A DNA stretch of 64,000 nt from Euclidia mi (Eukaryota > Arthropoda > Insecta > Lepidoptera > Erebidae): positions 52,242,196 to 52,306,195 of the forward strand of contig OX123196.2 of assembly GCA_944739405.2 (NCBI GenBank), written 5' to 3'. The number at the start of each line of letters is the position of its first letter. Within the stretch, counting starts at the first letter, position 1. Below, in pieces: positions 10,700 to 23,354 of this stretch. Below the pieces are notes generated by a model that was given only the letters and a program-made list of their open reading frames with translations, was not told where the DNA came from and did no database searches. The translations under genes were made by a program, and so were the position numbers.

Positions 10700-13320
10700 A
10701 GAAAACGTAACGTATCTTCATTCTAATATTTTCATGAGTGACATGTTGGTTTAGATGTTAGTGACCCGAACTGCTAAGATGTAGATCGTGGCTGGAAATC
10801 TCCAGCAATATATTTTTTTGTATAATAAGCCCGATTATTTGGTATGTAAAAAGTTATCACTCTCCAGCCACTTTCCTAATTATTTCCACACAAAAATCAT
10901 ACGATTTCATCGCTCCGCTGCAACTTTAACAAATCAAAAACAAACAAAACATCGCATTAACAATAAAAGTAGAGAACTTTAAATAATAAGGATATTACTC
11001 AAAAATTGCACATCAATCTAAAAATCACCAAACACAACATGCCATAGGTAGTAAGCTCGTGAATGTAGTGTAAGCTGGTAATCCGGTTGGAGCAGCGCCA
11101 AACTGATAAGCCCGGGTCACCGCTCAACATGTGACCTACATGCCTGCTACGATGGATCTCACGACACCTCTACGTCTACGGGAATATTACTCAGTGGCTA
11201 TAATAATATTTACCAAAAGTGACAAATGTTTAAAGGATTTGTCACTTTCACAAACAGAAACTTTTGTAAGCGGACAAAATCAAAGAGAATTTGTGAATTT
11301 ATGGCATAAAAATATTATTGAACCGCCGTCCTGAAATTACAAGGAAATTTTCTTCAAAAGAGGTAATATATAAATAATATTCTACCGCATACAAACAACA
11401 AAGAAACAACAGAGAATATCGGAGAAGATTTGAGAATTTACGAAGATAGTGGTACTGAATAAGCGGCATAAATAATATTTCTGAATTGCCACCCTGAAAT
11501 TTCATGGACATTTTCTTAAAACAAATTTTCATTCGTTTAAAATATTTTCAAATATAAAAGTTAGTTATCTTTCCACTCGCAAATAAATTTTTAGACATTT
11601 AAGCTAGGTTAGACTAACTTCGGTCTCGGGATGATTTATGTAGGTTGCGTAGTCTTTGAGAATAAAAATGATTTATACTGGATTTTCAATGAGATCTCTA
11701 GATTTTCCGCTGACAAAGGCACCTCTACCTTATGACTAATAGTTACGTTTTAAAAAATCTTTCGCAGGAAAAAGCCTTAACTCAGTAGGAACGCAATTAT
11801 CGAACGAAGGTTGTATGAGTCGGGTTGAGCAACTTTCTACAGTGCTACACAAATTGGAGCTCCAGCATTCATAGGTATATTTCAACAGAACGATTTCAAA
11901 CTTTAAAATTGAGCTCGTAAGGTAGTATTTGGCTTGTATTCAAGAGTTGTTTTCAAACTCAGATGGTATGCTTTACTGGAATGGTTTTGTTCGCTAGTTT
12001 CATTTGTTTTTATGGGAATTGATGAACGTGTATTGTGTTACGTAGATTATTTGATAGTATCGTCAAATAATACTGATCTACGTGATGACGTTATTAGGCA
12101 TTTGTATTCATCTGTATGGAATACTTTAAATAAAAAGATAAAAGCAATGTCTTTTTTATAATTTTTACCTTCTTTTTTATAAATTAGGAAATCTCAAAAT
12201 ATTAATGTTATGAAGCGAAAGAATATCCTTGTTTGATCCTACTATATCGATATCTACCGAAATTAAGGCTGTCTGATGCAACCATGTGTCACACAGAGCT
12301 GTATATAATAAGAAGGCATGATCATATAGCCTGGACAGGGCTTTCTCCCTCTAGTTGGACAAACACCCTGTTCCTTTACGATGGCATTCGATCTGAAATC
12401 TTTCCTAAAAAAAATTGCTTTCTTCAGAACTACTGTTTGCCATCGCCGGAAATAACAGTACCTACATTAAATTGTCGGATATATTTTATTATTTCTGACA
12501 CACATATTTTCTAGTGGAATATCTCGCACTAGGAAATAAAATATCAGTTGTTTATTGATATAGCAAAAATATAGGTTACGATCGTTATACATAAATCTCG
12601 ATTGTGATTGAGGGCTCATAAAATGTAACATCTTTATTTTATATCTCGTCTTTGATCTTGTATTGAAACTTGTGGAAGGAAGAAAGTATTGATGCTACAA
12701 GGAAACACTAGCATGTCTGAGTACATAGGTACAAGGAAATGTTCTCAGTATATTTTTTCTTTTCCCTCCTGAAGAGAAGGAATTGAAGATAAAAGAACTG
12801 AAAAGACAATTTAAGGTAAAATACCAACCGATTTGAAACGATAACCTTTACAGTTTTCACTTAATAAAACCTTAATAAGCCTTTCTGTAGCGTTTTAGTA
12901 AATAAGTGGTTCAATAGACGACACAAGTTAATTAAGTCGTTATTTTACCGATGTTTTTTAAAATGCGGTCGTTGCCAAAAATAAATAATTGCGAATTATC
13001 CACAGACTTATATGTGTAGCCATACAAGTGTGACCCATTAGTTTGTAGGCACGTAGAGCTCCCACGCGTGTCAATACGCCTCTCAGAGGGATTGAGAAAA
13101 AGGGGTGCGCTGTGTACTTACTACTCGACGTGTATTTACGTATCGAGGTTCAAGTACGAAGGATTTTATTGAGCAAATTTACGTCATCGATCACACCCTT
13201 GGCATTGAAACTTTAGCAACGGTTTTAGAAGAATATGTTATATCTATTTTAATCGTCTTAGAGCCTTTCGCATTCTACTGCTGCACATTCGCCTCTCATA
13301 ATTTTGGGCCCAATAATGTT
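10700..13320. other. AT-rich stretch with one diverged direct repeat
   Basis: Two diverged copies about 100 bp apart (11,283-11,355 and 11,428-11,527) share GAGAATTT, GGCATAAA, AATATT, CCCTGAAAT or TCCTGAAAT, and TTTTCTT. Otherwise I see no gene, SINE or LINE. ORFs of up to 93 codons here show no domain and no composition shift. Confidence 0.5.
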
Positions 13321-13323
13321 GTG

Positions 13324-13505
13324 AGTCATTGGGAGGATTTGGCCTACTATACTCTGCTGGCTTAACGGGTTGGTACAAGCTTTATAGTTGAGACTGCCGT
13401 CTCTTCCGAAAGCTACTAGTGGCTTCGTGTATTTTACTTAGTCGCCTGTGACACCCACGGAACGAAATGGGATGGCAGTTTGTATTTTTAATCCTTCACT
13501 ACACG
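13324..13505 (-). mobile_element. RTE 5'-leader-derived repeat
   Basis: Shares GGATTTGGCCTACTATAC, ACGGGTTGGTA, GTCGCCTGTGACACCCACGG and AATCCTTCACTACACG with the RTE leader at 861-1050. No RTE coding sequence and no GATGAT tail is attached. Confidence 0.7.
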
Positions 13506-13969
13506 AATATTAATTTTGCTATACTACGATTATAGTAAGAACGGTGCCAACAGTAAAGTTAGGAGGTAGTCGGAGGTACAGAATCGTTTCGTGCTTTATT
13601 GTACTGATATAATTGTTTCAAGTTTTGAAGATGCCGTTTCTGATTCTCTGTGATTTATTGCTTTCCCACGAGATCTACGGGTAGACTGTATTTCAATAAA
13701 CATTTATTATAGTGTCGATTATTTTTATATTGCAACGGAAATCTTGGAACATTTGTCAAACCTGCGCGGTGCTCTATTGTTTATGAAGTTTCTGTCAGTA
13801 TTTGTTCTGTTTTCACCATATTTATTAGAACGTACCTAAGAAATATTGTTTATTAAGATTATTATTATTAATTTATTAAGATTTATAAAAAAAATCGCGG
13901 TTAAGCCGAGCAGTAAGTTTCAATTATTGGTTGTAGACGATTTTTTTATCTGAACATATATTTTTCGTC

Positions 13970-14090
13970 TATTAGGCACAAAGAGCTGATATTTGGCATG
14001 TATTTTCCTTGGTGACCGTAGGGTGCACTAAATAGGAATCTCCCAAATTTCCAACGGGATCGGCAAGAAAAGGTTCATCTAAAAAAAATT
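13970..14090 (+). mobile_element. Helitron-like repeat fragment
   Basis: Diverged copy of the block with TATTAGGCACAAAGAGCTG, TTTGGCATGTATTTTCCTTG and CCAACGGGATCGG. No 5'-TC or CTAG terminus can be assigned. Confidence 0.45.
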
Positions 14091-14254
14091 CGTATAGTTA
14101 GAACGGTACAATGTTCGATAGTCTAACCTCGTGACATAGAAACGTATTCGTTTGTTAGATGGCGCACAATAGTCCGGTCCGCACAAAGACTAATGACTTA
14201 GAAGAGCATTTTTAGGTAGGTATTCTGTTTGTGAACGACTTTGTAACAAAACTA

Positions 14255-14795
14255 AGTAAATTTTTTATTTTATTTATTTATTCTTCATATACACAAAGTA
14301 TATAGGCGGACCTAATGCCTTGGGCATTATCTACCAGTCTACCTTAGAGTGGTGCAGAGAGATAAGAAGTAGGTGTATTATATGATGTACCTAGTTTACG
14401 AAAAATTACTAATTATTAAATAATTGGTTATACTAAATATACATACTTACATAAATATATATTATGATAAAAATACATAAACGTAATACACACACAATAA
14501 ATGCAAGTATTTATTTAAATATATATAAATATATAATATATAAATATATAATAAATTTAAATATATAATAAATATAATTACAACTAAAATGATGAGATGA
14601 GTAAAATTATAGACTTACTTAAACTGATACATGTAAATATACATATATACATGAACATATACACCTAGTTAAGATATCGACTTATGATACATTCAAGGAA
14701 TCAGCCAACAAGAGTTCCCTTACTTTGGACTTGAATATGAATTTGGTTTTGGCCATTCTGATCTCGGGAGGAAGAGCAAAAGTAAATTAAAGTAT
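14255..14795 (-). mobile_element. 3' end of a Jockey-type LINE
   Basis: Minus-strand translation near 14,790-14,700 reads PPEIRMAKTKFIFKSKVREL then a stop, the typical C-terminus of Jockey-superfamily polyproteins. It is followed by a 3' UTR with AATGCCCAAGGCATTAGGTC and an A-rich tail (TTTTTTATTTTATTTATTTA on + at about 14,260). A very AT-rich (about 14,505-14,580) TATATAAATA-type segment lies in this 3' UTR. The copy is strongly 5'-truncated. Confidence 0.7.
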
Positions 14796-14867
14796 AGCTG
14801 AACAGCATTTTTGTTCTGATAGATAACTTTAATTGCTACAGGTACCTATGTATACATAAGAAACATG

Positions 14868-15035
14868 TGAGAGTGCCGGAGCGGAGGCCCCATCGAGACC
14901 AGAGGAATATGGATTCCTTCGTTCACATCCCACTCCTCCTGCCATTTTTTTCCCAACCTCAATGTCTATGGGCGGCGGTAATCGCTTACCATCAATTGAT
15001 CTGTCTGCTCGTTTATATAAAAAGGTGTATTTTTA
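14868..15035 (+). mobile_element. LINE or SINE 3' tail fragment
   Basis: Contains GGGCGGCGGTAATCGCTTAC followed by CATCAATTGATCTGTCTGCT, a tail I recognise as common at the 3' ends of lepidopteran non-LTR elements; recognition is from memory. No coding part remains. Confidence 0.5.
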
Positions 15036-15329
15036 AAAACCTATGTATACGCTAATCGTTCGCTACAGGTGGTACATATGTGAGGTATAAATACCACTTA
15101 AGTACTGTCGCGACATTACGGCCAGGTTGCATCTGTCGTGGCCGTGGAAAATTATCATAATAAACATAGTAAAAAGAAACTACAGTTTTAAAAAAGTACC
15201 TTGATGATCATTGAAATTGAATTAATATGCATGATGGTATTAATTACTTTACCACTATCTATGCTCTGATTGTTCTGTTTATAGGGCAAACATTATAATG
15301 AAGTACGTTATACGTAAATGTTTTGGAAT

Positions 15330-15410
15330 CAGACTATGTATCCGCGGTATATTGGTTTTACTGACATTATAATTAAACCGAATAATCTAGAAACTACATT
15401 ATTAAATGTA
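15330..15410. mobile_element. Possible Penelope-like terminal fragment
   Basis: TATTGGTTTTACTGACATTA and ATCTAGAAACTACATTATTA resemble the inner side of the left terminus of the PLE at 21,045-21,105 (TATTGGTTTCACTGAG, ATCTAGAAACTACATTTTTA). The match is imperfect and short. Confidence 0.45.
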
Positions 15411-15747
15411 AAAATTTGCTCAAATTTGAATAAAATTGTACTTGTTGGTTATGTTTTTAAGATCGCCTACGATGCAACAATAGCATGGCTACTACCAAAA
15501 TTGCAGCAATAAAATTATAAGTACTAGTGATATTTTTTGGAAGTAGGTCACTCTGTCGGTTTTCCGGAGACTGCTATAAAGAACCCAAGCTGTCAGATAA
15601 AGTTTAAACGTGAAATAAACGAGCTTTCAGTACTAGACATAGTCACTAAACCAAGAACAACCGCAGTAGGTATATCTATAAGAAATAGTTTAGCTTTGAA
15701 GTGCATTAGTTTCTGCCTCATATTGATAAGGTCGAATATATTTATTT

Positions 15748-16026
15748 AGGAGAGGATGGATGACGAAAGTTTGACCAAGCAGATATACAAGGCAAGTGTG
15801 AATGGGACAGGACGAAGGGGAAGACCTAGGCGGACGTTCTCTGACCAGATTGGAGACATCCTAAAACAGGACAGGTTAGAAGTACCCTGAACAGAAGAGC
15901 ATGCATGAGGAATCTGATGGGAGTGAATGAAGCAAGATAGGTATGTCAGGATCGTTGCAAATGACATTCCGTAGTCTCTGCCTACCCCTCCGGGAAACAG
16001 GCGTGAGTCTATGTATGTATGTATTT
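15748..16026 (+). mobile_element. C-terminal end and 3' tail of a LINE
   Basis: + strand translation gives RMDDESLTKQIYKASVNGTG followed by RRGRPRRTFSDQIGDILKQ, then frame breaks and stops. This GRPRRT-type motif is common at the C-terminus of lepidopteran LINE polyproteins. The 3' end, CTCTGCCTACCCCTCCGGGA then GTGAGTCTATGTATGTATG, is the tail carried by SINE-E and SINE-D, so this LINE type is a good candidate for their mobilising partner. Confidence 0.65.
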
Positions 16027-16224
16027 ATTTAGTCTTATATTTATGCAAATGTTTCACATTTAAATTATGATCAAAGGGCTTGTAAACGGCAACATACACG
16101 CACCTTAACCTTGGAAATACCCGTGAATATACCTTTATTACCTTTTTATTTACGTAACAGTCTTTCACAGGACACTATGAAAGACAGCTGCTTACAGTCC
16201 AGGATTTAAGCATTGTACGCTTAG

Positions 16225-16360
16225 AGCAGGATTTGGCCTACTACACCACACTGGCAAAACGGGTTGATCGGGTTTGATGACGAATTTTCCCGTGCTTTGC
16301 AAATATACTATTAGTTTCGTTGGTTTTTCTGAGTCTGCTCTTACGACACCCACAAAATGA
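16225..16360 (-). mobile_element. RTE 5'-leader-derived repeat, diverged
   Basis: Shares GGATTTGGCCTACTACACCA, ACGGGTTGATCGGGTTTG and CTTACGACACCCAC with the RTE leader. No coding part or GATGAT tail. Confidence 0.65.
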
Positions 16361-16369
16361 TATTTATTT

Positions 16370-18540
16370 GCTTATGAGTATAGTTTAAGTTCTAAAGTGT
16401 TTAAACATTCGGTATGTTTTATGTATTGTGTAACGCATGTTTAGGTTGTCTGTTAATTAAAAAAAAGAAGATTAATTTAAAAAATATAGGTACCTAGTTA
16501 AAATATGCGAAACTATATATACATATTCCGAGCTTCTAATATTCAAACCATAACTAATCAGTTATCAAAGACCAAAACCAAAGACAACGTAAGACAAAAG
16601 GCTCACTGATTTATGAACGAGCTCATATTAATAATAATTCTTAGTAGGACATAACTCAATTAGATTTATGCCACGTCGGTGAAGGATTACGATGCTCCAT
16701 GTCTTTAAGTATTGATTAATGGTCGTTCTGCCGAGCTCCTGTTTTATGGTGGGAATGAGGATGATATACTCTGGGATAGCAGCAATTATCATTAATGCGA
16801 GATACTGCTAATGATTATCAATTAGATTTTTTATTGAATGACAGTGTGAGATACAAATTAGGATCAATTTTAACAAAGTTGTTACGGATACGCATTATCG
16901 GATTAAATAATATCCTTATTTTTAATACTTAGTCATCTATTAACAAATTATTGAATAACAACTAACATAACAATTATTAGCATTTATGTTACTTAAATCC
17001 CTCAGGACTTCGTTCTACCTTTTAAGTTAAAAGTAATAACATCAATTCATCAATATTATTACCTAAACGAACTTACATTATTTCTCACAAGGCTTTTTGG
17101 CTTACAAGCTTATTATCAGTTTTTGAGCAGCATTGAGGCAATTTTTGATAATGTAATTTTGTAAGCCATTTTAAGCATTTGTTTTCATATTAGTTTGTTC
17201 ATTCAGTACACATCAAAAGATTTTGCTGTCTCTAAACCACGTGTTTTCAGCGACAACATATCCAAAACAAATATCGGTCCCTACAAAGCCATGAGGTCAG
17301 GCGTGAAAATTTAAATTTTAAAATCGATTTGGTATTATACGGTCCGCAAAACACGGTCATTGCAAAATGTAACGCACAGTTCAACTGTACCGTGTCCATA
17401 ATATACTTTTGATATTTTAAATGGCTTTTAGTACTGAATAAAATAAGTAAATATAGTAGCAGAATCAATTGTTTGACGAATTCAATTAAAAAGTAAATAC
17501 TCTATCAAATAGTAATAAATTAAGATGACCATAGCAGACTTTGAAGTCACTTTTTTTGATAATTTTCTTTGTCGCTCTGTTCGCTCTGGATAATTTTCAA
17601 CAACAATGTTGTACCTTTATGTTCAGCTTTCAGCTCTTTCTCAGCTCGGCATCTTGAGTTATAACAACAGCGGTAGCTTACAAAGAAAATTATACAGAGC
17701 GCGGACGATGTCACGGACGTAATATTATTGTGACGAAATCAGTGCGATCAAAATGTGCCGACAACCATTCCAACCTTAGAATATGATTATCCCTTTGGGT
17801 GTTCGCGTCGTGCTTGACACACAAACGTTCTAAAAATAACTTTCTCTATCCGTTTTAGTACTTCTATTATATGTTTTGTTTCAGAATTGTGTAGTAGATT
17901 AATTTTTGTTTGCATCTAAAGTAATATTATGAAGCAAAATAGTTTGTTCGTGTGATTGAACGTAAGCTCGTTTTCGCAAAATTCGAAAGATAATATGTCA
18001 AATAATAAGATCTATGGTTCTCGAGTATGTAGTTTTCATTTCATATTTGAGCCAGCGGAGGTCTGACGGCAGTCACTCTATGGAAAGCTGATATACCTAA
18101 TGGCAATTCGACGTGTAAGTCTCAGACGCAGCCAATGGAGTGTGGTTGGCCATACTATGCACACGTTATTAAAAAAGCGAATGTAGATCTGTTTCGATTG
18201 ATTACAATAGTATGTTCATCTGGTTCATGTTACATAAGTTGTTAGGGTATATCAGGCAATACCTACGGTACTTTTTGTATCCGAGCGAAAACTATTTCAA
18301 TAAAGTTTTCCCATCAGCAGTGAGGCACAAATAGTGAAGGTGCCAATATCAACGCACACATAAAAATAACTATTGTCTAAGAACCTGCATAATTCGAGAC
18401 AGGAACCTAACACATCAAACAAACCCGATTCTACATGAATCATCATAATATCTTATTCATATTAGGTTGACATTATGAACACACGCATACCAGCACCTTA
18501 TTACAATTTATAGGTCAGCCATCAGCCCTTAACAGGTGTA
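16370..18540. other. AT-rich stretch without recognised genes
   Basis: A weak inverted match (CTCTGGATAATTTTC near 17,585 against GAAAATTATACAGAG near 17,683) and a small SINE-B-like fragment (GGAGGTCTGACGGCAGTCAC, 18,056) are the only structure I see. Confidence 0.5.
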
Positions 18541-18544
18541 GGAC

Positions 18545-18630
18545 GGGACAGGAAGTGTCGTCCGCCATGACACTTACCGGAAACGGCGCCATGTTTAATA
18601 TGGCCGCGTTCCTGCGCATGCGCTTAGCAA
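18545..18630. promoter_or_regulatory. Possible TATA-less promoter (ETS, GCCAT and NRF-1-like sites)
   Basis: Within about 85 bp of otherwise AT-rich DNA lie two ETS-type sites (ACAGGAAGTG, 18,548; ACCGGAAAC, 18,576), three GCCAT/ATGGC cores of the Pho/YY1 type (18,564, 18,588, 18,600) and a perfect NRF-1/erect wing palindrome core TGCGCATGCGC (18,613). In animals this combination is typical of housekeeping promoters. A 35-codon ORF overlaps (from 18,567), and another ATG in a good context lies near 18,676, but no splice-flanked coding exon can be confirmed. The motif hits are seen directly; promoter function is inference. Confidence 0.35.
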
Positions 18631-19189
18631 CCGCTAATTTGTATGGTGTCAACGAATTTAAATTACGAACATAATAAATGGCCAGTTATGATGGAGTTAA
18701 CTTATGGGTTAGCTTTGATGTGGTTTTTTAAGTGTTATGTTCTTGGATAGATTACTGTTATACATTTGAAAGAAAATATGGACAGTATTGTTTAGAACTC
18801 GTTTTTTGAGGTTAAGATGCATTGTAATTTAGAACATCCGTATTTTTTTTTAAGTTTAAAAAGCATTCTATGTTTATTATTTTCTAATGTTTTATGATAT
18901 TATTATGTCAGTAGATAAAAGTTTACTGTTATATATTTTAACGAAAATATGGTCATGAAAACTTGAGTTCTGAGGTTAAGCTTTTTGATGCTGTGATGAA
19001 CATTATTTCTCTTTTTGTTTTTTTATTCGTTGCTTAGAATAATTTTAGTAGGTGGGCGTTTTTGTCGCTAAGTACCAAAGTATTTGAGTTGTCTGACTGT
19101 TTATTTTACACCTATTAATTTCTTAATATACTTTCGGAACCTAGAAACGTTATACTTCATAGGCCTTTGCAGATCCTCTCGCCTGTATA

Positions 19190-19833
19190 TCCCTATTAAT
19201 ATTATAAATTCGAAAGTGTGTATGTATGTAAGTATGTTCCGTTTTCACGCTAAAACGGCTGAACCGATTGTGTTGAAATTTAATATCGAGATCTATTGGA
19301 CCATGGAGACGGATATAGGCTACCATAAGTTGTAATAATTAAACTGGGAGGGATTGTAGGGAGGGTAGAAGTTTGTACAGCACAGATTTACCTCTTGGAA
19401 GTAAGAACGCAGGCGCTAATGATTGACTACTGCGCATAAGCTATCGCATATCTGTCAGTACTGTTACGTCATACATAATGTGATATTGTGAACATTGATT
19501 AAATTGTTCGCTTAAATAAACTAATAATTATAAAATAAGCTTAAACGGCTGAAACGATTTCCCCTACTAATATTAAAAATGCGAAAATATTTATAGTGAT
19601 ATATTGAACATGTATTAGAACATGGCCTTGACATTTGACTGTATGCAAGGTGTATTTTACTATGTACCTTTCGGTAGATAGATAATGTCATGGATACTGA
19701 CCGATTTACTTTGTACCCTATAGAGTTTCTGAAGTCTTTAGAATAATCAGGAGTGTTTTCACACAACTTGAGACTAAAAGTAGATTTGTGTTACCCCGAA
19801 TTTAACGCGCGCGAAGCGGCGGGCAAAGGCTAG
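19190..19833 (+). mobile_element. Non-autonomous Helitron (possibly two fused or nested copies)
   Basis: Begins 5'-TCCCTATTAATATTATAAAT and contains the usual GCTAAAACGGCTGAACCGAT block. It ends with ACGCGCGCGAAGCGGCGGGC and then CTAG at 19,830-19,833. The GCG...CGC stem a few bases before CTAG is the Helitron 3' hairpin. A second internal start (CCCCTACTAATATTAAAAAT, 19,560) suggests a nested or tandem copy. No transposase is encoded. Confidence 0.75.
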
Positions 19834-19839
19834 TATACA

Positions 19840-20990
19840 ATAAAAATAAATGTATTTTAACAAAGACCTTGAAAGTGTCTTTTCGAAGAATACTACCTAT
19901 ACCTTTTTTGCCAAAATACGTATACATAAGTTTCTTAGAACCGCGTGTCCTCTTCCTAATTTTATTTCATTTCACTGCACCATACGGGCTCATCGGGAAT
20001 GGTAATGTATATTATCCTGTCTTCTATAAAAGGAGCTTTTAAATGGTAGGCTTAATCAATTTAACTGTTTCTACGCTCGGTACCTCTGATAATAACTTAA
20101 CAAGGTAGTCACAGGAAACGGTACGTTTTGGCAAGTGTTATACTACGTGTTTGTTTGTTCAATAGTCCGTGTTATTGAATAATTTAGATAATTCGGGCGC
20201 GGCCAGGTGCATTACGTTGTGCAGGGGTGGGTAGATCTTATCTATGTATCGATTGTTTAAGTGCTTATGACATTTTGTGAGAGGGATTATGATTGGTTGA
20301 TTCTATTTTGAACATGGTTTGCTTGTTACGTATAGAAGCTATTTGGTTCTTATATCGCATCAATTCGCGTTGCGATATTGTTTTCATGTCGAAACTACTT
20401 AAAACTGTCCTACGATAGAATTAAATTATACAAAATAGGACCAAGTAACGCATTACCGATAAGTACTGACACTAAGTATTCATCCACTTTGAAAGGCCCA
20501 TTGTTACAAAACATCATCGTTATATTTTGGTTGATTCCAAGACTTGTTTAGAGAAAGCACTTCTAGTCTAACTAGATTTGATAAAATATTAGATTCGGCA
20601 AACATGAAAAAAGGTATCATATGTATTATCCTAATGTATAAGCTATATTTCTGCAAAATTTCATCAAAATCCATTCAGTAAGATTTGTTAGTAAAAAAGA
20701 TTAACAAATATCCATTTATTCCCACAATCTTTCGCGTTTGTGATAGTAATAGGATGCCGATATCACCGCACGATCTATTTAGTGAATTGCTCAATCCAAT
20801 CAATCAGATTGTAACCGATCCCGCTCCCGATATTCACTGATGCTCTAATAGTTGTACGTATCATTAATCAGCTGGACTGTCGGCGAGTCACTTCCTACTT
20901 GAATATTATAAGTTTAGTGCAGTCGCAGGTATGTAAGTGCTTTTATAGGTATGGAAGTTAGTGATGTGCTTTGTAAGCTGAGAGTTGAGT
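19840..20990. other. AT-rich stretch; one possible non-coding exon
   Basis: No repeat or domain recognised. The GC-richer piece 20,870-20,930 ends GCAGTCGCAG followed by GTATGTAAGT, a plausible splice donor, so it could be a 5' UTR exon. Nothing else supports this. Confidence 0.3.
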
Positions 20991-21002
20991 TTGTACCTCT
21001 TC

Positions 21003-21068
21003 ATTGAAATTAAACTACAGTTTACGGATTTTATCGCGATGTATTGGTTTCACTGAGTTATTACATTT
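21003..21068. repeat. PLE inverted terminal repeat, 3' side of the ORF
   Basis: Perfect reverse complement of 23,290-23,355. It begins ATTGAAATTAAACTACAGTT, so it is an inverted copy of the element's own ORF start placed at its 3' end. Confidence 0.95.
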
Positions 21069-21218
21069 GAAACTAATGATCTAGAAACTACATTTTTAAT
21101 TTATTACTAGCCGGCGTTTCGAATTCTTTACAGGATTCATGTTCACGGCAGACTGAGGTGATATTTGTCTTTTTCTTGAATGTATAAGTTATCTCAAAGT
21201 ACCCGAACATTTTTCAGC

Positions 21219-23354
21219 TACTGGTGTTACTATTTACGCAGAATGAGCTCACAGTGTCCTTAGGTCTTCTGGTGACTTTGTCCTTTTTGGGTTTCATTAG
21301 CCTTATGACAGGGTCCCAAGCTGGAGGAAGATTCCAACCATCTTCCCTATTGAAATTAGGGTGTTTTTTTAATTTCAATAGCTTCTCGTATCATCCTTGG
21401 AAGAAAACGGTGTTCTTTTGCCAGTATCTGTGGTTCATCAAATCGCAGGTAGTGGTTGGGACCTTGTTCCAAATGTTCACACACAGCAGACTTTGTAGAG
21501 CGTTTATGTTTTATGTCAGCTATATGTTCTTTGAGTCGAAAGCCTATGCTTCTCTTGGTTTGTCCAATGTATGATAGCCCACATTCACAGTCAATTTTGT
21601 AGACACCGGCCTCTTGCAAGGGTAACTGACACTTGACAGTTGGTAATAATTGACTGATCTTCGTTGGCGGCTTGTAGTAAGTTTTGATTGAAGCTCGCTT
21701 CAAGATGTAGCCAATTTTGTCGGTCACGCCCTTGATATATGTATGGGAGGACAGCAGGTTGTCTTTCTACTGTGGCTGGTTTTTCTTCTGGGATCTGTGA
21801 CAGTGGCGCAGCGGTCGGAGCTTGTTGTCTTGCAGAACTTGCCTGACATGTTGAAGCTCAGCGTCCAGGTGCTTCTTGTCACAGATCCCTCGGGCTCTCT
21901 GAAACAGAGACATTCCTACAATAGCTAACTGTTTAGGATGGTGGTGAGATTCACCGTTCAAATACCTATCTGTATGGGTCTTTTTCATATACACAGTATG
22001 GCTTAATGAGTTGTTTTTATTCCTGATGACAAGTACATCTAAGAAAGCTAAAGAATTGTTTGCCTCTAATTCCATTGTAAATTGTATTTGGTTATTAATA
22101 TAATTAAGATGGTTTAAGAAAGCATTAACACTATCTGTTGGTAACATTGTGAAAGTGTCATCTATATACCGCTTGTAGAACCTCGGTGTGATAGTGGCAG
22201 TCTGCAGGGCTCGCGCCTCGAAGTCCTCCATGAAGATGTCAGCAACGACAGGCGATACTGGAGAGCCCATTGCTACACCGTCTACTTGTATGTAGTATTT
22301 CTTGTCCCATAACAGATAGCCCGTTGTCAGGCAGTGTTTGAGTATTTCTGCATATTCCTCAGGCATGTTGTTTTCTGTCAGCTTCCTTCTAGTAATTTCT
22401 ATACAGTCATGTACTGGTATGCATGTGAATAATGACTGTATATCAAAACTAACCATAGTTTCCTTGTCAGAGAGATGTAGGTGTTTTATTTAACTGACAA
22501 AATGGTAGGAATCTTTCACATGTGCTCTCGTGTTGCCTCTGAGCGGTGAGAGAATCTTTGCCATGTGTTGAGCCAGTCTGTAAGTTGGTGCGCATATCTG
22601 ACTAACTATCGGGCGCAGAGGAGCGTTTTCCTTGTGTATTTTTGGTAGACCATACATTTGAGGAGGTTTTGCACACGATAGTATTAAATATTTCACGTCC
22701 AAGTTTAGGTTTTTGGAGTATTTCTTAACAATATCACAAGTTTGCTTGAGAATTTTGTTCGTAGGGTCTGACTTAACCAACTTGTAGGTACTTTCAGCCG
22801 ACTAAAGATCTTCCATTTTTTGTTTATACTCGGACGTGTCCATCACTACCGTTGCATTTCCTTTATCTGCTGGGAGTACGGAGTACTGTAAGTTCAGGCC
22901 TAGCTTGCAACTTCTTCAGTGCGAGATATTCGGTCTTTGGTAGATTCCTTGCCGGCACTTTCGATTGACGCAATACAGCAGAAACGTCCTGTCGTATGGC
23001 CTCAAAATCTTCTTTACTCACATTGTTCTTGACTAGGCAATCCTCAACGTTGCAAATAATGGTCCCATACGGTATTCTGGATGGAGTTATCGCATAATTT
23101 AAACCTCTGCTAAGTTCTTTCTCGGTAGTTTGATCTAACGTGTGTTTTGACAGATTGACAACTGTTTGTCTATGGGCGGACGGTAGCGTGTGATTGGTCC
23201 GTGCGAAAACGTTCTGTTTCATGTTGTACTGGTCATTTGATTTTTGTTGTAATTTTTCAAATTTCTGAATTTTGTTACGTTTACACGTCAAATGTAATAA
23301 CTCAGTGAAACCAATACATCGCGATAAAATCCGTAAACTGTAGTTTAATTTCAA
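21219..23354 (-). pseudogene. PLE polyprotein (RT plus GIY-YIG endonuclease), frameshifted
   Basis: Starts MKLNYSLRILSRCIGF at 23,354, inside the inverted repeat. N-terminal region to about 22,863. RT domain with MYGLPKIHKENAPLRP (about 22,660), FDIQSLFTCIP (about 22,445), VAMGSPVSPVVAD (about 22,270) and the catalytic RYIDD (about 22,165). The GIY-YIG nuclease follows with GVYKIDCECGLSYIGQTKRS (about 21,610-21,550), then a C-terminus ending CVNSNTSS before a stop near 21,220. Lesions: a 7-bp tandem duplication (GGAGTAC twice, about 22,876-22,889), in-frame stops near 22,802 and 22,487, a frame change around 21,740-21,765, and a shift at the T-run near 21,365. Catalytic motifs survive, but the chain cannot be made in one piece. 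Confidence 0.92.
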
